Source: Leptobrachium leishanense
Taxonomy: Eukaryota > Chordata > Amphibia > Anura > Megophryidae
DNA length: 64,000 bases
NCBI GenBank assembly: GCA_009667805.1
Contig: RXON01001448.1
Location: 1 to 64,000 of the forward strand
Direction: 5' to 3'
Both the position numbers and the translations under genes were made by a program. Below are positions 43,802 to 55,947 of the stretch, one piece after another; the first letter of the stretch is position 1; each line of letters begins with the position of its first letter. Under the pieces are notes generated by a model, which ran no database searches, was not told the DNA's origin, and saw only the letters and a list, made by a program, of their open reading frames with translations.

Positions 43802-44215
43802 AGGGTAGGTAGGGATATCCCACGCTTGGGTCAGGGGAGGGTGATCCCAGGCTCAGGTCAGGGTTGGGTGACGCTGGGCTCGGTCAGGGTAGGTAGGGTT
43901 AACCAGGGCTCATTCAAGGTAGGTAGGGAGACCATGGGCTCAGGTCAGGGGAGGGCGATCCAGGGCTCGGGTCAGGTGTATGTGACCCTGGGCTCTGTTA
44001 GGGTTTGTAGGATAACCCCACTGGAGGATCAGGGTAGGTAGAGTGACCCTGAGCTCGGGTCATGGAAGGGTGACCCTGAGCTCGGGTCATGGGAGGGTGA
44101 CCCTAAGCTCGGGTCATGGGAGGATGATCCCGAGCTTGGGTCAAAGGAGAGTGACCGGGGGCTTGGTCAGGGTATAGGATGACCCCAGGGGAAGGTCAAG
44201 GGAGGGGGGGCCCAG
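43802..44215. repeat. 27-33-bp minisatellite, right of the hAT
   Basis: Degenerate units such as GAGCTCGGGTCATGGGAGGG and TGACCCT. Same type as 30283-31109, so the hAT inserted into a pre-existing array. Confidence 0.8.
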
Positions 44216-45320
44216 TGCTCAGGGGGATTTTTACCATTAACACATGTGTTTGGGCCAGGGCTACGTGTCCGGGCGCAGTCGGCAGAGTGGCACGCAGGTC
44301 GTTTCTCAATGATTGGTGCTGTGGACGTTCAATCATCATTAGGTCATTATTGGCAAATCATTTCATGACCAGCGTCTTGGCGTTCAGACGGGCGACGCGG
44401 CTGGATAATTGCCCTGCTAATTAGTGGATTTATTAGTCCGTATTGATGGGACGCGTCAGATCGGAGAGACAAGATCTTCGGGGCGGCTGAACGAGACAGA
44501 GTCTCTCACGTTCTGGGTTTTCCACTGAGTTACAGGAAGACGGGTGTTTCAGTTTTTTGCTCGTGGCATGGATGACACACCCGCATGGCGCCAGCTAGGG
44601 AGGTTATTCACCACACGGTGGGTTTGGTTGCTCTCAGCACCTAGTTTCTTGGTAAAGCCGTGGGAAGCTTCGGCAGCGCTCGGGCATGGCATGGAACGTG
44701 TTATCCAGTGAGCGTAGGCTCGCAGTGATGGCAGGCGAGGTGTATGTTTTTGGCACATGACATGACCATAGTACATCAGGTGAACGTGGATGAGATGGAT
44801 GTTCCCATATCTGGCGCACAATGATCCTGTCCAATTCCTGTAGTTATGGCGTCCGTGCCGGCGGCGTCCTCCTCACTGCTCGGCTGGATTCCTGCTTTTT
44901 TGTGAATGCTTTGTGTAATCGTTTCCTTTGCCGAACATTCAGTTGTTTTTAATCCAGGCGTCCAGTCCCCACGGCCCCCCCCCCGATATTTATGCACTGG
45001 GGAGACACGACTGAATATAATTACCTGACGCTCCCCACGTTTATTCCTGTGTGATGTGTGCCTGTCCTGTTTGGGGGGGTGCTGGCAAATAACCCATGTT
45101 TTGCACATAAAAGGCTTGGCAGAGCACGTTTTACAGCCCGCGACGAGTTGCCATGGAAACCTCACTGTAAAACAATTCAGTATGGCTGTGGATTTGTGAA
45201 GCTGAGATGTGATGTGTGTGGCGTTGCGCGCTCCAGTCTGTGGATGACGCGGAGACGCTGCCCGCGGGGGCCGCTTCATGTTTTACCCCTGTCTCCCGGG
45301 AGCTGTTTTTTTGTTGTTTT
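44216..45320. other. Unassigned, possibly low-copy host DNA
   Basis: About 1.1 kb with no tandem structure and no match elsewhere in the window. Balanced composition, with AT-rich homeodomain-type motifs (CTAATTAGTGG, TCATTATTGGC) near 44340-44430. Frames are short on both strands (longest 167 aa, minus, 44776-45279) and show no domain. This is the best place to look for native sequence or a conserved non-coding element. Confidence 0.4.
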
Positions 45321-45321
45321 T

Positions 45322-45395
45322 TTTTGAGAAAGTATTTTACCAGGAAGGATACATTGAGATTTCTTTCATTTTCAAGCATGTCCTGGGTGGCGAGT
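45322..45395 (-). repeat. L2-type LINE 3' end fragment
   Basis: TTTACCAGGAAGGATACATT followed by GAGATTTCTTTCATTTTCAA; matches 36853-36900 in the same orientation. Confidence 0.75.
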
Positions 45396-45629
45396 ATGTT
45401 TATATAAGACAACATGTCGGCATCACCCCGAGACACGGCCAAAACGTCCGGAATTCATAACGAGATATCTGGCACTCAGCGCCACCAGCAGATCCATCAC
45501 TCAACCACCAATCCCATGCACCCCCAGGCCGGGACTGGCTACTGTCATTCCACCGTCAGATGGCACCGGCAGGTAAAATGTTATGGTCATTTAATCCTCT
45601 CTGCCAAATCTCACCATAGAATTTCTAAC

Positions 45630-45880
45630 CCTGGTGTTTAGTGGTTTAATTTGTCAGGTTTAAATCAGGCGAATTGTATAGGTTTCAATGCAAAAAAAAT
45701 CCCTGTTTATACTTAATATTTATTCAACCGTTTATTCTTTTCATTTACAGCAAAAAGTCTATTTTTTTAGGATTATTAGGCATTTTTTGGGACAAAAATA
45801 TCAGCTGTACAAATTAAAATACAGCCGGTACTGCAATAAAAATACCAGCCGTACAAAATATAATAAAGCCGGTACTACAA
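45630..45880 (+). repeat. Fragment related to 27355-27530
   Basis: Shares TATAGGTTTCAATG, AACCRTTTATT and CAGYAAAAAGTCT in order with the unclassified transposon at 25681-28037. Then two short AATACCAGCCGTAC-type repeats up to hAT copy B. Confidence 0.65.
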
Positions 45881-46680
45881 TTAGTGATGAGCCGAACACC
45901 CCCGTGTTCGGTTCACATTCGAACTCGAACAATTTCAAAAGTTCGAGTTCGAACACCAACTGAACTCAATGCAAGTCAATGGGACTCGAAAGTTCTATTT
46001 TTAGAGTGCCCTCCAAGAGGGCATATGTGCAAGATATTTGCCATAAAAGGTGTATGGGGGTCTGGGGAGTGCCCTGGGGGACAGGAAACGAGGACAAAAA
46101 GTTTAAAAAAAAAAAACGTTTTTAAAGGAACAGTCATTTTTCCATGAAATAAAAGTTAAGATTAAAAACGAAAAATTCCTTCAAATATTGTGCCTAGGAG
46201 GTCCCCATAACCTGCCCGTGAAGTGGCGGATTTATAGGATGTATAGAAACATTTAAAAAGAAAAAAAATGGCGTTTAAAATGACGGTAAATGCTTTTACT
46301 TTTAATCTATTCATAAACAACTGCTTGGGGCGGCAGCCTGTATGAAAAGACATTTTAGTGATTTTTTTTTGGGCTAAATTATGGTGCAGGGTTTGGATGA
46401 AAGTAACAATAGGTGCTTTAAAATTGGGCCTTTAGTGTCGGCAACAGTGCCGTCACACTGTAACCCCTCTGTAGTATTGTGGAAGTGTGCAGGGTTGGAC
46501 CCTGCGGTCCAATATTAAAGTGATATGAATCTGGTATAGCCATCAGTGGCAGTGCACCCAAATATTGTGCCTTTGGTGGCAGCAAGTGCCTTCACACCGT
46601 AAGTAACCCCTCTGTGGTATTGTGGAAGAGTGCAGTGGTGGAGGTTTTGTGAATGCAGAAGAAATCCCTGATCTATTCCG

Positions 46681-49600
46681 TTATGTCAGCATCAGGGGAT
46701 TCATTTTTATAAATGTCAGCCGGTCTACAGAGTCGGTGGACAGACGCACTCTTTTGTCTGTGAGAAAACCTCCAGCGGCACTGAACGTCCTTTCAGAAAG
46801 CACGCTGGATAAAGGGCAACCTAGTAGCTCCATAGCATATTGGCTAAGTTCTGGCCAGTCATCCAATCTCAACACCCAGTAAGCCAGTGGATCATCTGCT
46901 GTAAAGGTATCCAGGTCTGCCCTTGCCCCTAGGTAGTCCTGCACCATACAGTGAAGACGCTGGTAATGGGTGCCTACATTTGACATCCCTGGGCGTCGTG
47001 GACTAAAAAATGTAAAAAGGCATCAGTCAAGCCGGCCCCTGCCTTCACCGTTCTTCCTCTGATCATCTGCAGCCTCAGACGCACCTGTGTCATCACTTGT
47101 GTAACACCTTTCCAGGCACTGGTAGGTTACCAAGTGTCGCTTTAGAGCGTACTCAAGTTGTTTCATCCGGTCCTCCTTCTGTGCAGGCAGGATGAGCTCT
47201 GCAACTTTACCCTTGTATCGTGGATCAAGAAGGCTTGCCAACCAGTAATGATCCCTCTCCTTGATAGCATGAATCCTGGGGTCCTTTAGCAGGCTTTGCA
47301 GGATAGGTTGGAGGTGGCATTAGCTTCCGAGTCTTCCTGGTCAATGAGGATGACCCCATCGTGCACTTCCTCCTCCCAGCCACATACTAGTCCTTGGGTT
47401 TCTGGGCACATAAAACCCTCCCTTGAGTTATCCCCACCTTCAATGCCCCCACTACTTAAATATTCCTCCTCATCCTCATCCTCATCCTCCTCCTGTCTGA
47501 TCTGAGGACTCGCAGGAATGCTCTCTCTGTAAAGACTGCGGCCTTGAGAGCTAGGGAAGGCCTCCTCTTCCTCCTGCTGCGCTGCCTCTAGTGCCACATC
47601 TATAATTCCCCACAGAGTGCGCTCCAGCAGGAACACTAAAGGAATTGTGTCACTGATGCATGCACTGTCCCTGCTCACCATCCTCATTGCCTCCTCAAAT
47701 GGTGACAGTACAGTGCATGCATCCTTGATCATCAGCCACTGCGGGGGGGGGGAAACCAAGTTGACCTGAACCTGTCCTTGTGCCATACTCACACAGGTAC
47801 TCATTGATGGCCCTCTGCTGCTTGTGCAGATGCTGCAGCATTGCTAATGTTGAGTTCCACCTGGTGGGCATGTCACAGATCAGACGGTTTGTGGGAAGGT
47901 GGAATTCTCTTAAAATTTCTGCCAGGCGTACACTTGCTGGGAATGACCGTCTGAAGTGGCTGCGGACTTTTCTGGCCTGGCTGAGAAGCTGTGCCAGCCC
48001 TGGGTAAATGGTTAGGAAACGCTGTACCACCAGATTTAGGACGTGTGCTAGGCATGGTACATGCGTCAACTTACCCTGGCGTAGAGCGGAGAGAAGGTTG
48101 CTGCCATTATCACAGATGACCATTCCCAGCTGAATCTGGCGTGGTATTAACCATTTTTGCACCTGCCCCTGCAGAGCTGACAGAATTTCTGGCCCAGTGT
48201 GGCTCCTGTCCCCTAAAGAAACCACCCCAAGCACAGTATGGCATCTTTTTGCCTGAGCCATTGCGTAGCCCCTGCCACTTAAACTCGGTTTAACTGCCAC
48301 TTCGCCAGAGACAGAGAGGGAGGAGGAGGAGGAGGAGGAACAGGGAGAGGTGGTGGTGGAGCAGACAGACCTCATACAAGCAGCTTTCTGAAGGCGTGGT
48401 GGATGAACAAGCTCCAGCACAGAGCCCCGTCTTGGATCCCTCCCAGCTGCAATCAGAGTTACCCAGTGTGCCATGAAGGAAATGTAACGGCCCTGTCCAT
48501 GCTTGCTGGACCACGTGTCTAAAGTCACATGCACCTTGCTGCTGACTGCCTTTCCCAATGACTCCATAACATTGTCTTCCACGTTCTGGTATAGTGCTGG
48601 AATGGCCTTCTGTGAAAAGAGAGGGCATCTTGGAACCTGCCACTGTGGTACACCACATTCAGCAAATTCACGGAAGGAAGCAGAGTCCACCAGCTGGAAA
48701 GGCAGCAGCTGTAATGCGAGTAATTTTGCTAAACTGGCATTTAGACGCTGTGCTTGGGGATGGTTGGGACTATATTTTTTCTTACGCTGCAGCAGCAGCT
48801 TCGGCAACGTAATCTGACTGCGTAAATCTTCAGCTGATGGGATGCTGTCACATTGTGAGGAAGGACCTGGTACATCCATTACTGTAGCATCATCCCTGTC
48901 AGTGGAGGTTGGAGTCAATGACATGGCAGGACATATAGTGGGGGTAGAGACAGGTGAGGAGGAGGACCTACGCAAAGTGTTGCGCCAATGGGATGCGTGG
49001 CAGGTGGTCATATGTCACCTCAAGCACGTGGTACCCAAGCGTCCGGTGTCTTTTGTAGAGATATTGACTTCTTTAATAGGTCAGGGATATATTAATTATG
49101 ATGTGTATTTTTAATTATACATATATATATATATATATAATTGATAGTGCCTCCAATACCAGTGGTATAAGTTGGTATTTTACCCTTAAGATAAGGATTA
49201 ATAACCAATCAATGAATATACGTCTTAACAAATATATGGCGCGTTATCCCGAGTTCTTTTGATGCTATCTAGATATTTTTAGACACAATAAAATCAATAA
49301 AGATGATATGAGACTGTGTAACGGTAAAACAATTCAAACCAAAATTTATTCACACGTCAAGTTTCATACAATCATATGTTATCACGGATAAGCAAGATGC
49401 AATTTCAAAAGTAATTATAGATCGTGGTTAGTAGCGATATTGCGTCACGCAATAATCTAATGGACAAATATTTTAGGTTTTTAGACCGCACTTCATATAT
49501 ACACACCTCCGTTCTTAAACACCAAGTCCCATTCTATTCACTCAAACCTTTCCCATTATAAACCAATCATCCACCTGGCTAAAATAAACACTCAGTTACT

Positions 49601-52066
49601 GGGCATCACCTGCAGCACAATTTATTATTGTGGGGGCCTCTTCACTAAATGTAACTTCCTTCAGGGAGATACATAACACTCGATAGGTAGACTATCTCTT
49701 CCACAGATCAATCACAGCACTTCCCCAATATACGTTAACCCTTAGCTTCCTATTGACTTACATGCATTCAATTGAAAGGGCTGCAAGATGGATATGGAAG
49801 GAGTTATGCTAGTTTTACTAATGGGGCTTACGGCACTTGACATATAAAAACTATTTCACATTTTAAGATGTCCACATCCAGTATTCTTGGAATATAAATA
49901 ATTTCACTAAATTATGGGGCAAGTAGGCAGCCGTAATAGTTTCTCCCTTAGCGCTCGTCTGCAGTAGAGCAGAAAGGCTGATACTATTCTATTGTTTAGG
50001 CTTCAACAGCAAAATAATTCATTTATATTCCTTTAATTTGTGATGGACATCTAAAGTAAGGACTATGCAATTAGGAAAAAATAGATATCAAATTATTCAG
50101 CTATACTTTACCATCTGGTAGTGAAGAAAGAGTGGTGGAAGATTAGGGTGTGGTCATGTCTTATTGGAGTGGCTGATGGTATCTGCCCTTTCTCCTCTCC
50201 AAGCGTTCTTTCAGGGTCTCTTTTCTCAGTGTTTCCTTCTCCTCTGGAGTATCCCCCCCCCCTATATAGTGGTTTCCCGTCCAGTTTTAGATCTAGCCCA
50301 CCACTATGTGGCCTCATTTGATTGGAGGATATATATATTCATTAACTCCAGGGGTCTGTCCAGGTGTTATATTACCTGGCCAGCAGATGGCGCTCTCAGA
50401 TCAACCATCAACCTTCTGCAGGAATTAATTTATGTATTTGGCCAATCTTTTACTGGTTTGGGGTCGTTTTATCCTATATCCCAGGACTCCATAGATTTTA
50501 TTAACAATATCAATATTATTTCTATTGTTGAATCGCCGGCATACTTCGCCACGGCGTGCGTGCATTTCATACACCCCTTATTTATATCCAGAGATATGTG
50601 TGTATGCGGTGGATTCTGCAGACATACATTCATTCATTCATAATTAACAGACTTAATCTGTTTTATAAGTGTTAATACACAAGACAATTGTTATGTAATA
50701 ATCAATTAAATGTGGTATGGCTTCTGTCTTTTATAAGACACCAAGATTATTTATCATAACTGACCACATAAATTAACTATTCAAATACCATATAGTGTTT
50801 GATCATATCACCGAATAGTATAGCATTACAAACTGGTTATACAAGTCGTTTAACCTTCTCTGTTTTTTTTTTTATTCTACAGGTTGGGCAACCCATTGTC
50901 CAAATGTTTATATGGCTTTCAGAGTTTAAATCTGACCAAATAAACACAATGCCTTGTAATACATGTACTAGGATAAGATCACATGTCCTTGTATTCCCTT
51001 ACTTCTAAGCCATTTGATCTAACATCTGGTTTCTTTTTTTACAACCAGAATCAATTAAGACGGTCTCTGATCAATGGAAATGTCTTCCCTTGTTTGCGTA
51101 AAGACAACAAACTTAGCTTGTGACATCTTAGCTACACAGACAAATTGCCTGGGTGAAGTAATTCCTGGTATTCATGTATAAAGTCCTGCGAAATATAAAA
51201 ATTTCATATTTGAACTGCTCTGACACTTTCCCACGCTTGATCCTCATCTGACATAGATTACAAATAGCAACGGTGCGGTCTGCTACACATTTCTTAAAGA
51301 ACTCCCAGACAGCAGAGTTCCTGGATGTGTGCTTTGAGACAACAGCGCTCTGTACCTGAGCAGCTCTGACATCTGATGCCCTGGACTGACTTGTGCTACG
51401 GTTGGTCATAGAGGACATTGCGCCTCGTGTTTGTTGTGCCTCCTCCTCCTCACTTGACTCCTCTGTTCGATCAGGCACCCAGGTGGAGTCAGTGACCTCT
51501 TCATCATTGTCATCACCCCCTATCTCCTCGTCATTGGAGCCAACTTGGCAGTATGCTGCAGCTGCTGGGGCAACATGAGTGACAGTTATTTGTGTGTCAT
51601 CACTGACACCCCTGACCTCTAGGTTGATTATATTCCCTTCCTCAACCTCAGAGATTGAATCAGAGCACTGTACTTGCTGTGCATCCTCAAGCAGCATGTC
51701 ACTGTCATTGTAGTCAAACAATTCAGCTGACTCCTCCGTGTGTGATAGTGAGGCTACGGCAGGAGTAGCTGTGGCCATGGAGGCTGCATTAGATGCTTTG
51801 GCAGCTGAGGTAGACTGTAAACCACTACAAGCCTGGCTGGCAGAGGATGAGGAGGATGAGGATGGCCTGGTTAGCCAATCCACTAAATCCTCTGTATGTT
51901 GCTGCTGCTTAAGACGGAGAGCACCAGTTAGGATGGACAAGCGTGCCCCTGCAGAGGATGCACCACGTCCACCACGACCAGAGGCACAGCCTCCCGACAC
52001 AGAGGCTGCTTGCCCTCTTATCTGTGTCTGGGAGCGTCTGCCTGTCCTTTTTGGTCTTTCTGACAT
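46681..52066 (-). pseudogene. hAT transposase, copy B (ZBED-like, interrupted)
   Basis: From ATG at 52066: MSERPKRTGRRSQTQIRGQA, then Ser/Ala-rich and acidic stretches. The BED zinc finger is SAVWEFFKKCVADRTVAICN with CxxC (CNLC), split at 51225 by the insertion; its C-H part (MTTCHASHW) resumes near 49010. The core 47695-49011 is one frame: KVHVTLDTWSS (first Asp), GMVICDNGSNLLSALR (second Asp), CLAHVLNLVVQ (CxxH), MPTRWNSTLAML. A frameshift falls at the G run 47743-47752. WLMIKDACTVLSPFEEAMRM and a 16-bp deletion near 47305 follow. DPRYKGKVAELILPAQ leads to the C-terminal hATC domain LSERTFSAAGGFLTDKRVRL (Glu of the catalytic triad). Nearly all catalytic elements survive, but the gene is cut in four places. 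Confidence 0.9.
49054..51225. mobile_element. TG...CA insertion in hAT copy B, probable solo LTR (2.2 kb)
   Basis: Starts TGTAGAGATATTGAC and ends GCTCTGACA, with CTTT on both sides (49050-49053, 51226-51229). Copy A shows the empty site (GGTGTCTTTCCCACG). The ends do not repeat each other, so if it is LTR-derived the whole 2172 bp is one LTR. It is AT-rich, without a coding domain. It could also be a non-autonomous element of another class that makes 4-bp duplications. Confidence 0.75.
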
Positions 52067-52139
52067 GGTGAGTGATATATAGATTAAAGATATACAGAAC
52101 TCTGATTCAACTCTGGTATAAATATTTCCAGAACTCTGG

Positions 52140-52560
52140 TATAACTCAGTGAGACACCCTGATAGCTGGCAGCCAGTGACAAGACACAGATTAAAATTCC
52201 AAGAAACCACCTACAAGTCATTGAGACCCTCTGATAGGACCCCTGATAGCTGGCAACAGTGACAAGACACAGATTACAATTCGCAGAAATCTGCTAGAGG
52301 TATGTGGGACCCCCTGATGGGTGGCAGTGAGAACACACAGATTACAACAATTCCCAGATATTCTGTAGATATGAGACCCCCACAATTGCTGATGGCAGTG
52401 AGAACACAAAGATTACAACAATAACCAGATATTTTTTGTATAAATGACTGACCCCCAAAATAGTTGGTGGCAGTGAGAACACACAGATTACAACAATTCC
52501 CAGATATTTTGTAGAAGTGAGACCCCCCCAATAGCTGCTGGCAGACTGGCAGTGAGAACA
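52140..52560 (-). repeat. hAT copy B 5' region tandem repeats
   Basis: Five to six units of about 70 bp with GGCAGTGAGAACACA and CAATTCCCAGATATT, comparable to 24770-25065 in copy A. Confidence 0.75.
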
Positions 52561-53017
52561 CACACTAACACAACAATCTCCTCTCGAAAAACATGTGCTG
52601 AAGGCTGTGTGAAGCCTTATATAGTGTGCTGCGGGACATAACTCTGTGAGCCCATGATTGGGCAAAATTTGCTCAATCAGGACTCTGAGCCGTGATTATC
52701 ATAGTCTTGCACCTGACCTGTGGTCAGGTGCAAGCCTGTAGCCAATTACAAGCTTCAGGCCAGTGGAAAAGTGCATTGTGATGCATTGTGGGTGAACATG
52801 CTGCGAACACGCTGAAATGTTCGTAGTTCGCGAATGGGCGATGTTCGAATCGAACTCCGAACCGAACAGCTCACCTCTAATACCAAACAACAAATCACTG
52901 AATTCTGGCAGAGTTATACCAGAAAAATTAACCTATTCATAATTACTTTCACGCAGATGCTACACAAAATCAACAAGGGAATATAGTATTGCAAAGTGTA
53001 ACAAATATCAATAAGCA

Positions 53018-53330
53018 TCTATTATTATTATTATTATTATTATTATTTTATAAAGCGCCAGCATATTCCGCAGCGCTGTACAATAAGCACAGTACAGACA
53101 GGGTTACAATACATTGAACAACATTTGACAAACAGTACAGGAGGAGATGAGGGCCCTATTCCCGTAGGAACTCACAATCTGGGAGGGTTGGGGTTGGAAA
53201 CAGGAGGAGAGGACTGTAAGGTGAGAGTGATTGATGGTTGCGTCAGTGAGTTGGGTGGTAGGCTTCCCTAAATAGGATTGTTTTCAGGGAGCGTTTGAAG
53301 GAAACCTACAAATCTACTAAATTAAACCTA
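53018..53330 (-). repeat. L2-tailed SINE/LINE family, minus strand
   Basis: Begins with a TAT-repeat tail, then TTTATAAAGCGCCAGCATA and CAGCGCTGTACAATAAGC, then GAGGGCCCTATTCCCGTAGG and AACTCACAATCTGGGAGG. The 3' part matches bases 1-72. A non-coding element with an L2-type hairpin tail. Confidence 0.65.
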
Positions 53331-53690
53331 CAAATCAATACAATGGAAAAAAAAACCTGCACCTATTTATCCAAGTAATAATAGAACTAGGAATATATAT
53401 ATTTAGCAGACTATAATAATAGGGAATATATAACAGATTGATACAGCCAGTAATACTTATCCAGTCGTTGGTTTTCATATGATGATGGTAAAATGGAGCT
53501 GGCCAGAAAAGGAAAAAAGGTTAGAACTGATCTTCTGCCTCGTGCACTCCCTTTTTACTACCACTTCCCTTCCCCCTTTTGGTTATCTGCCCTGAGTCCA
53601 ATCGCAGCAACAAACTAGGAACAAAGGGAAACTCCTCCCAACTTTCTGCTTCTTGCTCAAACATATCTGTCCTGAAACCCAACCCCAGCA
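53331..53690. other. No feature recognised
   Basis: AT-rich to 53560, then mixed. No domain or repeat recognised. Confidence 0.4.
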
Positions 53691-53692
53691 AC

Positions 53693-54481
53693 AAAGGTGG
53701 AGAGAGTAATGGGGGATGGAGGGGAGAGAGTGTATTAAGAGGTGGAGAGAGTAATGGGGGATGGAGGTGTATTAAGAGGTGGAGAGCGTAATGGGGAGAG
53801 GGTGTATTAAGAGGCGGAGAGAGTAATGGAGGGGATGGAGGTATATAAAGAGGCGGAGAGAGTAATGGGGGAGCAGGTGTATTAAGAGGTGGAGAGAGTA
53901 ATGGGGAGAGGGTGTATTAAGAGGTGGAGAGAATAATGGAGGGGATGGAGGTGTATTGTGCGCAGAAGTGGAGAGAGGAGTGGGGGATGGAGGGGAGAGG
54001 GTGTATTAAGAGGTGGAGAGAGTTATGGAGGGGATGGAGGTGTATTAAGAGGTGGAGAGAATAATGGAGGGTGTAGTAAGAGGTGGAGAGAGTAATGGGG
54101 GGATGGAGGTGTAGTGAGAGGTGGAGAGAGTAATGGGGATGGAGGTGTATTAAAAGGTGGAGAGGGTAATGGAGGTGTATTAAGAGGTGGATAGAGTACT
54201 GGGGAGAGGGTGTATTAAGAGGTGGAGAGAGTAACGGGGGCATGGTGGTGTATTAAGAGGTGCAGAGAGTAATGAGGGAGCAGGTGTATTAAGAGGTGGA
54301 GAGAGTAATGGAGGGGTGGAGGTGTATTAAGAGGTGGATAGAGTAATGGAGAGGATGGAGGGGAGAGGGTGTATTAAGAGGTGGAGAGAGTAATGGAGGG
54401 GATGGAGGTGGAGAGCGTAATGGGGGAGAGGGTGTATTAAGAGGTGGAGAGAGTAATGGGGGGATGGAAGTGTATTAAGAG
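53693..54481. repeat. Purine-rich minisatellite, ~35-bp units
   Basis: Units of AGAGGTGGAGAGAGTAATGG followed by GGGATGGAGGTGTATTA, with frequent length variation. Strong G/A bias on the plus strand. Confidence 0.92.
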
Positions 54482-54970
54482 TGTCACGTACCGCGCTATG
54501 GTCACCTGGCAGCATCGTCCTCGCTGCTCGCTGGCTGGGTGCCGAGTGAAGAGGGGAAGCCGGGCGGTCACGTGAGACGCCGGGGCGGAGCCAGGCGTGA
54601 TGAAGCGGACCCACCGGGTTTAAAACCACGGGCAATGCATTCATACATTGCCCTATCGTGGTTTAACATCCCTTGGAGCTGCTTCTGTTTATATTTGATA
54701 TTTCTTGGTATTCTGACCCCTGGTAACGGCTTACGATATTCTCTGGCGTACTGACCCCTGGCAATGGCTTACGATACTCTCTGGCGTACTGAACCCTAGC
54801 AACGGCTTACAATATTCTCTGGCATTCTGGTTTGGCTATATGTTCTCACGCTTGGCTTCTTCAGTGTCAGTCTAGGGATATATATATAGACCGACCATTA
54901 TAAGGATCGGAGGGAAAGGATAGGTGCTGCGTACAAGGATCATATTCTCGTCCTGGTGGGGATCGTAACA
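54482..54970 (+). repeat. 5' LTR of the Ty3/Gypsy element
   Basis: 489 bp, TGTCACGTACCGCGC ... GGGATCGTAACA. It contains a threefold internal repeat with GGCTTACRATATTCTCTGG (54725-54830) and a TTTAAAACC promoter-like site. The gag ATG follows only 13 bases after the LTR. So short a leader does not fit an ordinary tRNA primer and recalls the self-priming of Tf1/Sushi elements. Confidence 0.82.
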
Positions 54971-54983
54971 TTATGATTGGGCC

Positions 54984-55921
54984 ATGGATTCTGTAGACCT
55001 ATCAGCCCAATTAGCCAAGATCTCTGCAAGGCAAGAGGAACAGGATCATAGAATGGATCAAATCGCTCAGGCTTTGCATGCTCTGTTAAACCAGCCAGGT
55101 AGATCACCGCCTTCGCCGTCTCTGCCAGTTCCTGAGGCTACTGTATCTGCTGCCATTTTACCGCCTAATCACCACGTACATATGACAGCACCGATGCGCT
55201 TTGACGGTACACCTGGTGATTGTTGAGGGTTTTTGATTCAGGTGGGGATTCATTTTGACCTCAACCCGGGTATGTGTCCATCTGATAAGGTTAAGGTGGG
55301 GTTTCTTAACCATCTCTCTGATAAGGCTCTGGAATGGGCTACACCTCTATGGGAGAATAATAAACCGATTGTGTATGACTATGAGATGTTTGTGTCAGAA
55401 CTACGCCATACATTCAATCCTACTCGTAGATCTCAGACGGCAGGTAGGGCGCTCTTCCGAATCAGACAAGGCAACAGGAAGGTGTCCGATTATTTCTTCG
55501 AATGTAAAACACTTGCTTCTGAGGTTACATGGACCAACAAAGCTCTTGTCTTGGCCTTCACAGAGGGCCTGTCTGACTCTCTTATGCACGAACTCGCACC
55601 AATGAAATTACCTGATGTGTTGGAAGAGTTAATTGATTTTTGTATTGCCCTGGATGACCAGATCTGTGACAGACGGGTCCCAGATAAAGAGTTCATAGGG
55701 TACTGCCACCTCTTCCAAACATTGCTCCTCCTGTTCCCGTGCTACCTTCAGCCAAACCCCATCCTCCTGAACCCATGCAAATCGGTAACACCGGTATATC
55801 CCAGGAGGAGAGAGAATACCACAAAAGAGAGGGGTTATGCTTCTACTGTGCTGGCAGGGGGCATTTCCAAAATCAATGTACCAGGAGACCTAGAGGCTTA
55901 AGAGTTTCGGGAAACGAGACA
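54984..55921 (+). pseudogene. Ty3/Gypsy gag (stop and frameshift)
   Basis: ATG at 54984: MDSVDLSAQLAKISARQEEQ, a coiled-coil-like start, then a Pro-rich linker and MRFDGTPGDC. TGA follows at 55224-55226 where a Gly or Arg codon is expected. The same frame resumes with FLIQVGIHFDLNP, LSDKALEWATPLWENNKP and FTEGLSDSLMHELAPMKLPD (capsid C-terminal fold of Sushi/PEG10-type Gag). A frameshift near 55720 moves to the frame carrying the zinc knuckle CFYCAGRGHFQNQC (CX2CX4HX4C). Confidence 0.88.
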
Positions 55922-55947
55922 GCCTAAGGTCTTCTAGGAGACAAACC

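Larger units (their letters stand above)
45882..52879 (-). mobile_element. hAT DNA transposon copy B (BED/hATC type)
   Basis: Ends TAGTGATGAGCCGAAC and, from the other side, TAGAGGTGAGCTGTTC. Collinear with copy A (19143-25331) but without its Tc1 insertions. Interrupted at 49054-51225 by a TG...CA element. No 8-bp duplication is recognisable at the ends (ACTACAAT against ATACCAAA), so one flank may have been rearranged. Confidence 0.9.

Noticed and set aside
44776..45279. 167-aa minus-strand frame as a host exon
   Set aside because: No domain, no splice-site pattern, low-complexity passages.
45882..52879. 8-bp duplication for hAT copy B
   Set aside because: Flanking 8-mers (ACTACAAT and ATACCAAA) do not match, so none is claimed.
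55255..55605. 116-aa frame overlapping Gypsy gag
   Set aside because: Alternative-frame shadow of the gag capsid region.
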